DNA of 36,688 nucleotides from positions 1 to 36,688 of the forward strand of contig JAUNWH010000026.1 of NCBI GenBank assembly GCA_030540405.1. The letters are read 5' to 3'. This document shows positions 6,286 to 13,586 of this stretch, piece by piece. The position numbers and the translations under genes are program-made. Source of the stretch: Spirochaetales bacterium (GTDB lineage: Bacteria > Spirochaetota > Spirochaetia > Treponematales > Treponemataceae). Under the pieces are notes generated by a model. The model saw nothing but the letters and a program-made list of their open reading frames with translations. It did no database searches and was not told the origin of the DNA. Position 1 is the first letter of the stretch, and each line of letters begins with the position of its first letter.

Positions 6286-8703
6286 ATGAAAAAGAAAATT
6301 CTGCTGGCGGCGGCAATGCTTCTCGCCGGCTTTATATACGCGCAAAACATTGAAAAAGGGGCGGCTGTGCAGGTTCTTACGCCTGAAACCGTGAATCTTC
6401 CTGCCGGGGACGCGGCATGGCTTCCGGGGCAGATTCAGGACAAGGTAAAAAGCAATGTGCAGGACTATCTTGAGCTTAAGACCGTGGTTGACTCAAAGGC
6501 GGAAGCCGCAGTAAAAAAACTTCAGGCCGAGGCGGAGGGCAGCGCGCGCGACGAGAACACCGCAATAGAACTTGGAAAGCTCACAACCGCAAAATACGCC
6601 CTGTTCACAAAAATCAGAAAGACTGCCAGCGGCTATGTTGTGAGCGCTGACTTTACAGACCTGACAACAGGCGTTCAGAAAGCGAGCGCGACATCAAAGG
6701 AATACACCCAGGCCTCTTCTCTCTACGGCTCGACCGGAGCTGTTGACGAGATTACGCTGGCACTCGCAGGCAAGCTCGGAATAAAGATAAGCGACCTTAA
6801 CAGGAACCTTCTTTCCACAGGCTCGTCGTCGTTCAGCGTGGACGAGCAGCTGGAGCTTGCAAGGCAGAACGAGGAGCAGTTCAGAAAGATGATGGCTGAC
6901 TACGATGCCGACCTTGCAAGGCTCAGCGCGTCAAATGACCTGAGCGCGGTTGAAAGCAAGAAGAAAATAGAGGCTGAAAAAGCCCTGCTTGCGGAAAAGC
7001 AGAACGCGGAAAAAAAGAGGCAGGAAGACTTAAGAGCGCAGAAAGAGCGCGCGGACGCTGACGCAAAGCTTGAGGCGGAGCGAAGCATTGCCCTGAAGAC
7101 ACAGCGCGACAAGCTGGCAAAGGAAGCCGCCGCAAAAGCCGCCGAGGTGCGCAAGCTGAAGACAGAAAAACAGGGAGTGCTCGGTCTTATAAGCACGCTT
7201 GAAAGCAAGAAGAAGGCTCTTGTCGAAATACGGCAGGGCGTTGAGGCGAGCAGCGTGGAGCTTCACACGCAGATGAAAGAGGACGAGACGGAGCAGGCCA
7301 TAAAAATTCTTGAGGCGAACTGGGCGAGCGTTGAGATGAAGGACGGAAAGCCTACCGAGGCCGCAATGCAGCGCAGGGCGAACAAGGTGTTTGCAAGCAA
7401 CGACGCTCTTCTTGCAAAGTTCATTGCCGACTGCGAGAGCGTAAGGCAGTCCACAATGGCGCAGCAGAACGCGCTTTTGCAGAGCATTGACGCGGACTAT
7501 AAAAAACTTGCCGCTGTAAAGACTGTTAGCAGCATGGGAGGCGAGCTTAAGGTGAGCTACGGAACCTACGACGGCGACAAGTGCGGCTGGAACGCTTACC
7601 TTTCGCTGTATTCAGACGGAATTCTGCTTTTTCAGGACACGTTCATCGTAAAGTATGAGACACTCGCAGGAAAGACAGCCCCGGACATGGCAGCGGCGAG
7701 CGACGCACAGCTTGACGAGTACATAAACAACACCGACATGTACACATCTCTTCTGGTGCGCGGAGACCCTATTCTGTACTTTGAGCTTGACTACAACGCA
7801 ATAGCCGCCGCAAAAAGCAAGCCTAGCACCTACACATTCTACTTTACAAAGCTGCGCGCGATAAACACCGTGAGCGGAAAAGTTGTGCAGACAAGCACGC
7901 TGAACGCGGAGCTTGTGCGCGAGATGAAGCCTGCGCAGGACATGCGCGATATTCAGGGCGTTGTGGAGGCGGAGAAGGCGAAAGACAAAATAATCAAGGA
8001 GCTGAGGAGTCAGGGAAAAAACATAGGAGAGGCTGAAAGACTGGCTAATGCTGAGTCTTTTGTGGAAAGTTATTGTTTTGCAGAGGGCTCTAAAAAAAAT
8101 AGCGGCATTTATTTTGCCTTTATTCCAGGACAGAAATTTGTAATGTCAAAGACAGAGATAACGCAGTCTGTGTATGAATATGTCATGGGGAAGAATCCGA
8201 GCCGCTTCAAAGGCGACAGTTTGCCGGTGGAAAACGTGAGCTGGCATGACGCGGTTGAGTTCTGCAACGTGCTAAGCAAGAAAGCCGGGCTTGAGCCAGC
8301 ATATTCTATAAATGGAACGAATGTCAAATGGAATAAAAACTCTGATGGATTCCGCCTGCCTACAGTAGAAGAGTGGCAGTATGCGGCAAAAGGCGGACAG
8401 CAATTCAGATACAGCGGCAGTGGCAATCTGAACGAAGTGGGCTGGTATAAAGAAAACAGTGGAAGCAAGACGCATCCAGTTGCACAGAAAAAGCCTAACG
8501 GCTATGGCCTGCATGACATGAGCGGCAACGTTTGGGAATGGTGCTGGGATTCCAGCACCCTCAACAGCGACGTACGCTACTTCTGCGGCGGCAGCTGGCT
8601 CAACGGCACCAGCGGCTGCGATGTGGGCAACAAGGATTGGTACGACGCCAGTAGCAGGTACGACTACTTGGGCTTCCGCATTGTCCGCACGGTCAGCAAG
8701 TAA
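6286..8703 (+). CDS. DGR target 1: exported coiled-coil protein with C-terminal FGE-fold variable domain
   Basis: Encodes 805 aa. A signal peptide (KKKILLAAAMLLAGFIYAQ) is followed by a domain (residues about 20-165) shaped like the CsgG/LpoB-type envelope proteins (LTTAKYALFTKIRKTASGYV), then a long charged coiled coil (about 180-330) and a beta-rich part (about 400-540). Residues about 607-802 form a formylglycine-generating-enzyme/sulfatase-modifying-factor domain: KTEITQSVYEYVMGKNPSRF, GFRLPTVEEWQYAAKGG, GLHDMSGNVWEWCWDS, and a terminal GFRIVR. This fold is the C-type-lectin-like scaffold used by many DGR targets. VR1 covers residues about 753-802, nearly the C-terminus. The catalytic first Cys of true FGE is replaced, so binding rather than catalysis is expected. 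The coiled coil probably projects the variable domain at the cell surface; this is inferred. Confidence 0.88.
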   Translation: MKKKILLAAAMLLAGFIYAQNIEKGAAVQVLTPETVNLPAGDAAWLPGQIQDKVKSNVQDYLELKTVVDSKAEAAVKKLQAEAEGSARDENTAIELGKLTTAKYALFTKIRKTASGYVVSADFTDLTTGVQKASATSKEYTQASSLYGSTGAVDEITLALAGKLGIKISDLNRNLLSTGSSSFSVDEQLELARQNEEQFRKMMADYDADLARLSASNDLSAVESKKKIEAEKALLAEKQNAEKKRQEDLRAQKERADADAKLEAERSIALKTQRDKLAKEAAAKAAEVRKLKTEKQGVLGLISTLESKKKALVEIRQGVEASSVELHTQMKEDETEQAIKILEANWASVEMKDGKPTEAAMQRRANKVFASNDALLAKFIADCESVRQSTMAQQNALLQSIDADYKKLAAVKTVSSMGGELKVSYGTYDGDKCGWNAYLSLYSDGILLFQDTFIVKYETLAGKTAPDMAAASDAQLDEYINNTDMYTSLLVRGDPILYFELDYNAIAAAKSKPSTYTFYFTKLRAINTVSGKVVQTSTLNAELVREMKPAQDMRDIQGVVEAEKAKDKIIKELRSQGKNIGEAERLANAESFVESYCFAEGSKKNSGIYFAFIPGQKFVMSKTEITQSVYEYVMGKNPSRFKGDSLPVENVSWHDAVEFCNVLSKKAGLEPAYSINGTNVKWNKNSDGFRLPTVEEWQYAAKGGQQFRYSGSGNLNEVGWYKENSGSKTHPVAQKKPNGYGLHDMSGNVWEWCWDSSTLNSDVRYFCGGSWLNGTSGCDVGNKDWYDASSRYDYLGFRIVRTVSK
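8543..8690 (+). repeat. DGR variable repeat 1 (VR1)
   Basis: These 148 bp align with TR 11112-11259 without gaps. By hand count there are 35 differences: 23 of the 47 TR adenines are changed, against 12 of the 101 other bases. Fourteen of the 17 TR AAC codons encode another residue here (S, L, F, G, D or Y). The constant 3' block GGCTTCCGCATTGTCCGC (8671-8688) is identical to TR and is the likely IMH-type initiation region. The relatively many non-adenine changes mark this copy as older or templated by another TR. Confidence 0.92.
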
Positions 8704-8833
8704 TAGGAGAGCTGCGGCGATGCAGGGCCGGTGTAATGAGGCGTTAAGCCGAATGGAGCAGGCTCGGAACAGCTGCAGCGAGCAGGCGCTGTTGTAAAAA
8801 AAGGCAGATTCCCGCATCGAGTGCGGGAATGAC
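8698..8833 (+). repeat. 136-bp module after VR1 (copy A)
   Basis: This segment, from the last sense codon through the palindromic repeat, is nearly identical to 10807-10942 after VR2, and both are 136 bp long. It contains a short hairpin, CTGCG-GCGA-TGCAG (8712-8725), 21 nt after the VR end, and a larger possible stem AACAGC/GCTGTT. DGR retrohoming in Bordetella phage needs a stem-loop just downstream of VR, so this is a candidate cis element. It ends with the repeat at 8806-8833. Confidence 0.65.
8806..8833. repeat. Dispersed palindromic repeat (single hairpin)
   Basis: AGATT, then the stem CCCGCA(TCGAG)TGCGGG, then AATGAC. It is identical to 10915-10942 and shares its design with 443-470. 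Confidence 0.75.
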
Positions 8834-8900
8834 ACTTGGATATGTGCGGCAGGACATAGAGAGAAAAATTTTTTTACTATATATATGGAGATTAAGAGAA

Positions 8901-9878
8901 ATGGAAGCAGATAAAAATAATAAGAAAAGAAAAGAATGTGTGATAAAAATATACGCAAAAACTGAAAAAGAAGAAAAATCTGCAAAAAAATGTTTTGTAT
9001 ATGAATATAGCAAGCAAAAAATAAACTGCGAGTTTAATGAAAATTATATAAAAATATCTTTTAAAACTTCAAACCTAAATGATATTTGCAAAGTTTTTTA
9101 TAGACCGCCTGTAAAAAATGCAATAAAAAGAAGCTTGCTCATTTACAGTTTAATATACAACAGATTTTTTTTATATGACGCCGATAAAAAATACGAAGTG
9201 ATTTTTGATAATGAGCCTTGTGAAACAGAGAATGTCTTTCCAGTGTATTCAATGGGAAGTCAAAATGCGAATCTTGATTTTAATTATAAAGATGGCGTCT
9301 TGAGCAACATAATGGCAATAAAAGAGTCTGCCCGAGACGCCAGACTTGTTGCTTTGACAGATTTTATCATATCTAAGACAAAAATATTTGAGTCAGAGCG
9401 GTTCTTGTATCTTTGGATGGCTATGAACGGAATTTACAATTATGTGTGGAAAAAGGGAAATAATGAAAAGGGAAACGAGTCAGAACAAATATCTTATCTT
9501 GCAAAAATAAAAAAATTTAAGGGAACTGAGTTTTCACGCGAAGAAAAAAATCATGTTTTTAACTGGATTAGAGATTATCTGTATACGGAGCTTTCTGATA
9601 ATTCCAACTGCAATAGTTTTGAGAAATCTGCTTATGACAGAATAGAAAAATATGTTTGGCAGGAAACGGGAAAAAACGAAGACGGAAAAGCTTTTGTTTT
9701 GTTTCATTTCTGTTACACACTCCGGTGCAAACTATTCCACGCTGACACCTCTGCCGTGCTTTATTGTTTAGGCAACGATAATGATTGGAAGCTGCTAAAG
9801 ACCTTAAATAATATGCTTGAAACATTTCTGAAAGAAGAGCTTGATCTTGTCTTTAAAGATGATTATTTGAAAGCGTAA
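8901..9878 (+). CDS. HEPN-like protein of unknown function
   Basis: Encodes 325 aa from the ATG at 8901, preceded by GGAG and AGAG; no signal peptide, so cytoplasmic. The C-terminal region contains FHFCYTLRCKLFHAD, an R-x4-H motif set between helices as in Apea-like HEPN domains, which often act as RNases in defence or toxin systems. Earlier parts (FLYLWMAMNGIYNYVW at about 170) fit the helical HEPN-type region; the N-terminal 130 residues are unrecognised. It lies between the two DGR target genes and is markedly more AT-rich than either, which suggests separate acquisition. It could be a defence or regulatory gene unrelated to the DGR. The HEPN call rests on one motif and context. Confidence 0.5.
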   Translation: MEADKNNKKRKECVIKIYAKTEKEEKSAKKCFVYEYSKQKINCEFNENYIKISFKTSNLNDICKVFYRPPVKNAIKRSLLIYSLIYNRFFLYDADKKYEVIFDNEPCETENVFPVYSMGSQNANLDFNYKDGVLSNIMAIKESARDARLVALTDFIISKTKIFESERFLYLWMAMNGIYNYVWKKGNNEKGNESEQISYLAKIKKFKGTEFSREEKNHVFNWIRDYLYTELSDNSNCNSFEKSAYDRIEKYVWQETGKNEDGKAFVLFHFCYTLRCKLFHADTSAVLYCLGNDNDWKLLKTLNNMLETFLKEELDLVFKDDYLKA

Positions 9879-9903
9879 TGAATTAACAAGGAGTGTACCC
9901 ACT

Positions 9904-10812
9904 ATGAAACTAAAAAAAATATTTCTGATTCTAGCAGTTCTTGTGGCTTTTTCATCTGCTTTAACTGCGAAAAGCGACTATGAGTATTTACTTGACAAAT
10001 TTAGGCCGATTATGGAAGCACGAAAAGCAGAAGAAAAAGAAATGCAGAAACAAAAAAGACTTGCAGAACTCGATCGAATTTTAGCTGAGAAAAGAGCTGA
10101 GTTAATAAAAAATGCTGAGCATATAAAATCCATAGATGCTTACTTTGTAAAAATACCAAATCAGAATTATTCGATAATGAGGACAGAGGTAACTCAAAGG
10201 CAGTGGCAGATTATTATGGGAAATAATCCAAGCAGTTTCAAAGGCGACAACTTGCCTGTAGAAAAAGTGAGCTGGATTGATGCTGTTGTGTTCTGCAACA
10301 AGCTGAGTGAAAAAGAAGGCTTAAAGCCTTGCTATTCGTATGAGGGAACTTCAAGTGTTAAGAAGTGGAAATTCTTAAAAGAAGATCTTTGGAAATGGTC
10401 TGATAAAAAATGGAAAAAATTTAATGAAAGCCTTGTATGCGACTCAAATGCTAATGGCTACCGCCTGCCGACAGTGGAAGAATGGCAGTATGCGGCGAAG
10501 GGCGGACAAAACTACAAGTACAGCGGCAGCGACAACTTGGACGAAGTAGGCTGGTATGATAAAAATAGCGAAGAAAAGACACATCTAGTAGCACAGAAAA
10601 AGCCTAACGGCTACGGCTTGTACGACATGAGTGGTAACGTTTGGGAATGGTGCTGGGATTCCTACCCCGACGACAGCAGCAAGCGCTATTTCTGCGGCGG
10701 CAGGTGGCGCGACCGCGCCTACAACTGCGAGGTGGGCAGCAGGAACTGGGACTACGCCTATTACACCTACTACCTCCAGGGCTTCCGCGTTGTCCGCTCC
10801 ACAGGCAAGTAA
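9904..10812 (+). CDS. DGR target 2: exported FGE-fold variable protein
   Basis: Encodes 302 aa with AAGGAG upstream of the ATG. The signal peptide (KKIFLILAVLVAFSSALTAK) is followed by a basic/acidic helix (residues about 30-70), then an FGE/C-type-lectin-fold domain from about residue 80: RTEVTQRQWQIIMGNNPSSF, GYRLPTVEEWQYAAKGG, GLYDMSGNVWEWCWDS. A lysine/tryptophan-rich insertion (KKWKFLKEDLWKWSDKKWKK) falls near residues 155-178. VR2 covers residues about 250-299. There is no lipobox, so it is secreted or membrane-associated through a partner. The architecture matches treponemal TvpA-like variable proteins in using this fold. The catalytic Cys is not conserved, so ligand binding is the expected role. 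Confidence 0.88.
   Translation: MKLKKIFLILAVLVAFSSALTAKSDYEYLLDKFRPIMEARKAEEKEMQKQKRLAELDRILAEKRAELIKNAEHIKSIDAYFVKIPNQNYSIMRTEVTQRQWQIIMGNNPSSFKGDNLPVEKVSWIDAVVFCNKLSEKEGLKPCYSYEGTSSVKKWKFLKEDLWKWSDKKWKKFNESLVCDSNANGYRLPTVEEWQYAAKGGQNYKYSGSDNLDEVGWYDKNSEEKTHLVAQKKPNGYGLYDMSGNVWEWCWDSYPDDSSKRYFCGGRWRDRAYNCEVGSRNWDYAYYTYYLQGFRVVRSTGK
10652..10799 (+). repeat. DGR variable repeat 2 (VR2)
   Basis: 148 bp, gap-free against TR. By hand count 21 of the 24 differences fall on TR adenines and only 3 on other bases. Fifteen of 17 AAC codons are changed, to Y, D, F, R, S or L. This is the classic signature of adenine mutagenesis during DGR cDNA synthesis and shows the system has worked on this target recently. 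The 3' constant block lies at 10780-10797 with one A-to-G change. Confidence 0.95.
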
Positions 10813-10942
10813 TAGGCGAGCTGCAGCGGTGCAGAGCCAGTGTAATGAGGCGTTAAGCCGAATGGAGCAGGCTCGGAACAGCTGCAAGCGAGCAGGCGCT
10901 GTTGTAAAAAAAACAGATTCCCGCATCGAGTGCGGGAATGAC
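10807..10942 (+). repeat. 136-bp module after VR2 (copy B)
   Basis: Near-identical to 8698-8833 and of the same length. The hairpin equivalent is CTGCA-GCGG-TGCAG (10821-10834), again 21 nt after the VR end. The stem base pair differs from copy A (A-T here, G-T there), so pairing is kept. The module is absent downstream of the TR, as expected if it marks targets. Confidence 0.65.
10915..10942. repeat. Dispersed palindromic repeat (single hairpin)
   Basis: Same 28 bp as 8806-8833; it forms the right edge of the module shared by both VR flanks. Confidence 0.75.
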
Positions 10943-10992
10943 AAATTCGCAAGAGTGTGAATGTCATATAAGCAAGCCTTGTAATGTTGTAT

Positions 10993-11066
10993 GTCATTCC
11001 CCGGCTTGACCGGGGAATCTATTGCAAATAAAAAAAGCAGATTGTCGTATCAAGTACGACAATGAC
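10993..11066. repeat. Composite palindromic element
   Basis: A 74-bp head-to-head hairpin pair (stems CCCCGG/CCGGGG and GTCGTA/TACGAC) in the GTCAT...AATGAC design. It lies between the VR2 module and the TR. Confidence 0.7.
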
Positions 11067-11111
11067 AATGAGCTTTAAATATTTAGGAGTAAGCCTCTGG
11101 AAAAGTTTTCG

Positions 11112-11259
11112 GCTGGGATTCCAACCCCAACAACAGCATCAAACGCTATAACTGCGGCGGCAGCTGGAACAACAACGCCAACAACTGCGAGGTGGGCAAC
11201 AGGAACTGGAACAACGCCTATAACACCAACAACAACCTGGGCTTCCGCATTGTCCGCTC
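11112..11259 (+). repeat. DGR template repeat (TR)
   Basis: A 148-bp template with 17 AAC codons when read in the VR frame. AAC is ideal for adenine mutagenesis because NNC codons give 15 amino acids and no stops. It lies 149 bp upstream of the RT start on the same strand, the usual DGR order. The frame is closed by TAA 30 bp upstream, so TR is not translated as part of a target protein. The flanking bases still resemble the target gene (SGKVFGWDS against SGNVWEWCWDS). Confidence 0.95.
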
Positions 11260-11316
11260 TTCCTCCAGCTCCGCAATAAACATGATTTGTCAATTTTGCG
11301 GAACCGGCTTATTCCT

Positions 11317-11346
11317 GTAAACTCTGGTGTTTACGAACAGTTTTTT
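11317..11346 (+). other. Hairpin with T tract between TR and RT
   Basis: GTAAAC (11317-11322) pairs with GTTTAC (11329-11334) around a 6-nt loop, and a T6 tract starts 6 nt later. It could be a weak terminator that separates TR RNA from RT mRNA, or part of the structured TR transcript that DGR RTs require downstream of TR. Confidence 0.4.
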
Positions 11347-11408
11347 GCCGTGCTGTGCTGGTAGCGGTAAGAATAGACGCGAACGCTCAGCAGGGCAGCT
11401 TTTTTTTT

Positions 11409-12395
11409 ATGAAACGGACAGGGAATTTATTTGAGCAGATTGCAGACTTTAACAATCTTAGGACGGCGTATCTAAAGGCTGTTAAAGGCAAGCGGCTTTC
11501 AAATACAGCTTTGATTTTTGACTTAAAGACTGATGAGAATCTTTGCAGGATAAAAAAGGAGCTTGAAAGCGGAACATACAGAATCGGAAAATACCGCCAG
11601 TTCAAAATCTACGACCCAAAGGAGCGGACTATAACCGCCGCGAGCTTTGAGGACAGAATTGTGCACCACGCAATAATGAATGTGCTTGAGCCGGTCTTTG
11701 AGAGGCAGTTTATTTTCCATACTTATGCCTGCAGAAAACAGAAAGGCACGCACAAGGCGGTTCAGTATGCGTTTAAAAAGGCAGGAAGCTGCAAGTGTTT
11801 TCTAAAGCTCGATGTTCGTAAATATTTTGACTCTATTCCGCACAAAAGGCTTAAGGAGCTTCTTTGCAGAATTATAAAGGACAGAAAATGTCTGGCGCTG
11901 CTCTTTGAGATTATAGATTCCTACAGAGTTTCAGACGGCCGCGGGCTTCCGATTGGAAACCTCACAAGCCAGTTTTTCGCGAACTATTATCTTTCTCCGC
12001 TCGACCATTTTGTGCTGGAAAAGCTAAAGCCAAAAGGATATGCGCGCTACATGGACGACATTGCTGTTTTTTCGGATTCAAAGAGCGCGCTGAAGAATAT
12101 TCTTGATGAAATGCAGAAGTTCACAGCTCCGTTCTCGCTTTTTTTCAAGCAGCCGGTGATTAACTCATGCAGAAATGGCGTTCCGTTTTTGGGGTATTCA
12201 GTTTCAGACAAAAGGATTTCGCTGCTGAATAGAACACGCAGAAGAAAGGCGAGAAAGGCAAGGCTGCTGGTGTATGAGTTCAATCATGGGTTGATTGATG
12301 AGGAGAAATTTGCTGACAGGATAAACTGCATGGAAATTGCGGTGACTAATATAGAAAGAAACGTGCGGATTCCATTGAATTTTGCGCGTTTTTAA
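11409..12395 (+). CDS. DGR reverse transcriptase
   Basis: Encodes 328 aa. The ATG at 11409 gives the typical DGR RT start (MKRTGNLFEQIADFNNLRTA); a GTG at 11355 would add 18 residues unlike the family. Visible RT motifs are FLKLDVRKYFDSI (catalytic Asp135), GLPIGNLTSQ at 179-188 (the DGR-type SQ replacing the QG of retroviral RTs), RYMDD at 213-217 (catalytic Asp216 and Asp217) and FLGYSVS at 260-266. A basic thumb (RTRRRKARKAR) follows. The enzyme copies TR RNA into adenine-mutated cDNA that replaces VR. It is 34 bp upstream of the next gene and shares its strand with TR. No domain is missing. Confidence 0.96.
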   Translation: MKRTGNLFEQIADFNNLRTAYLKAVKGKRLSNTALIFDLKTDENLCRIKKELESGTYRIGKYRQFKIYDPKERTITAASFEDRIVHHAIMNVLEPVFERQFIFHTYACRKQKGTHKAVQYAFKKAGSCKCFLKLDVRKYFDSIPHKRLKELLCRIIKDRKCLALLFEIIDSYRVSDGRGLPIGNLTSQFFANYYLSPLDHFVLEKLKPKGYARYMDDIAVFSDSKSALKNILDEMQKFTAPFSLFFKQPVINSCRNGVPFLGYSVSDKRISLLNRTRRRKARKARLLVYEFNHGLIDEEKFADRINCMEIAVTNIERNVRIPLNFARF

Positions 12396-12429
12396 TAAAT
12401 TCAATTTCATTTTAAAAAGGAGTAAGAAA

Positions 12430-13524
12430 ATGAAGAATGTAAAAGAGTATTTGAGCAAGGCTGGCGGCCTTATAAACAGGCTGCCTTTTGTAAATTTTGC
12501 GGAAAAGTATTTGGGCAAGGTTTCTGCCTTAAAAAAGGTTATTCCGTATGCGAATTATATTGCCTGCGGTGCGGCGGTTTTAATTGTTTTTGCGGTTGTC
12601 AGCGGCATTGTTGCGCCGGGAATGAAATTCAACAAGTGGATAAAGGGCATTGAGGGCGCTTATGAGGAGCAGACCAGCAATTTTAAGTCTGTTGACTTTA
12701 TGGGCGAGTACAGCAAGGCTCTTGATGAAGCTGTTTCCCAGATGAATGAATGTTCAGACGACAGAAAAGGCCTTGAAGAGCTAAGAGAGAATAAAAAAGA
12801 CTATCTTAAGCAGATTTCAGCTGTTTACAGTAAGCTTAATTCAAAGACAGATGAGTTCACGGAAAGCTTTTCCGCAAAAATGAATGCGGTGGGCAACCCA
12901 AAATTTAAGATGTCGAACAAGATGATAAAAGAGTACCAAGACAAGCTTGCAAAGCTTGTTCCTGCCTCTTCTGACTTGATGGAAAATTATTTTACAATCA
13001 ACTCAGAAATATATGACGACTTCTGCGACAAGTTTGAGGAAAAGTATGCTGAAAAGCTCAATAAAATATGCGATGCAATAAAGGAAGCCGACAGGCAGGC
13101 GTATTTTAGCTACCTAAAAAGAACGCTGCCAGGAAAATGGAGATTTGACGACAGCAAGGACGATAGAAAAGGCTTTGCGGAGCTTGTTTTCAAAGGCGAC
13201 GGAGCGTCCGGAGAGTTTTCTTATTACTATCATAAAGATTTTGGCACAGAAATAGATTTAAATCCTATGGATCTTTTTAGCTATCATATAAACGAATTTG
13301 GACAGCCGCGGGTTGGAAAACTGATAGAACTGCCAGAGGAAGAGTTTAAATATTCCGGCACATATACAATGCCTGAAAATACTGCATATCTAAAGATTAA
13401 CTCTGCTTCTAGCAAAAATACGCCGGAAAAGAAAGCAGGAGAGTCATTGCAGTCCCGTGTGAGCTTTGAAGATTCAAACACCCTCTATTTTGACGGAAAA
13501 ATGTTCAAGCGCGCTAGAAGATAG
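12430..13524 (+). CDS. Membrane-anchored protein downstream of DGR RT
   Basis: Encodes 364 aa; the ATG at 12430 follows AAGGAG. One transmembrane helix (YANYIACGAAVLIVFAVVSGIV, residues about 40-60) separates a short amphipathic N-terminus from a large soluble part with long charged helices (residues about 70-230) and a beta-rich C-terminal section (LPGKWRFDDSKDDRKGFAEL to the end) resembling a small lipocalin-like sheet. No family is recognised. It is probably cotranscribed with the RT (34-bp gap), but it does not look like Avd, which is small, basic and four-helical. It may be a fellow envelope protein rather than a DGR factor. Its last 76 bp are part of a 139-bp repeat found again at 14334-14472. 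Confidence 0.6.
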   Translation: MKNVKEYLSKAGGLINRLPFVNFAEKYLGKVSALKKVIPYANYIACGAAVLIVFAVVSGIVAPGMKFNKWIKGIEGAYEEQTSNFKSVDFMGEYSKALDEAVSQMNECSDDRKGLEELRENKKDYLKQISAVYSKLNSKTDEFTESFSAKMNAVGNPKFKMSNKMIKEYQDKLAKLVPASSDLMENYFTINSEIYDDFCDKFEEKYAEKLNKICDAIKEADRQAYFSYLKRTLPGKWRFDDSKDDRKGFAELVFKGDGASGEFSYYYHKDFGTEIDLNPMDLFSYHINEFGQPRVGKLIELPEEEFKYSGTYTMPENTAYLKINSASSKNTPEKKAGESLQSRVSFEDSNTLYFDGKMFKRARR

Positions 13525-13586
13525 AAACTGATCCGTGCAAAAAGAAATTCCCGTGCCGCTTGCACGGGAAAAAACTAGGCTAATCA
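13448..13586. repeat. 139-bp direct repeat, left copy
   Basis: Contains the 3' end of the 364-aa protein gene, its stop codon and a hairpin. It matches 14334-14472 with 5 mismatches by hand count. The right edge falls on the stop codon of the antitoxin gene, so the pair brackets the toxin-antitoxin cassette. Confidence 0.9.
13536..13569 (-). terminator. Terminator of the HigBA-like operon (minus strand)
   Basis: On the minus strand TTCCCGTGC-AAGCG-GCACGGGAA is followed by TTTCTTTTT. It lies 15 bp after the antitoxin stop codon. It is part of the 139-bp repeat, so a second copy exists at about 14424-14456. Confidence 0.7.

Noticed and set aside
10585-10944. Long minus-strand open frame across VR2 (similar ones at 8272-8985 and 11075-11293)
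   Set aside because: NNC and AAC codons read in antisense give GNN/GTT-type codons without stops, so these frames are by-products of the DGR repeat. They have no ribosome-binding sites or family likeness.
11068-11152. Plus-strand frame starting ATGAGCTTT just before TR
   Set aside because: It reads the TR in a different frame from the VRs, ends inside it, and has no ribosome-binding site.
11355-11408. GTG start for the reverse transcriptase
   Set aside because: It would add 18 residues unlike DGR RTs. The ATG at 11409 gives the typical MKRxGNL start.
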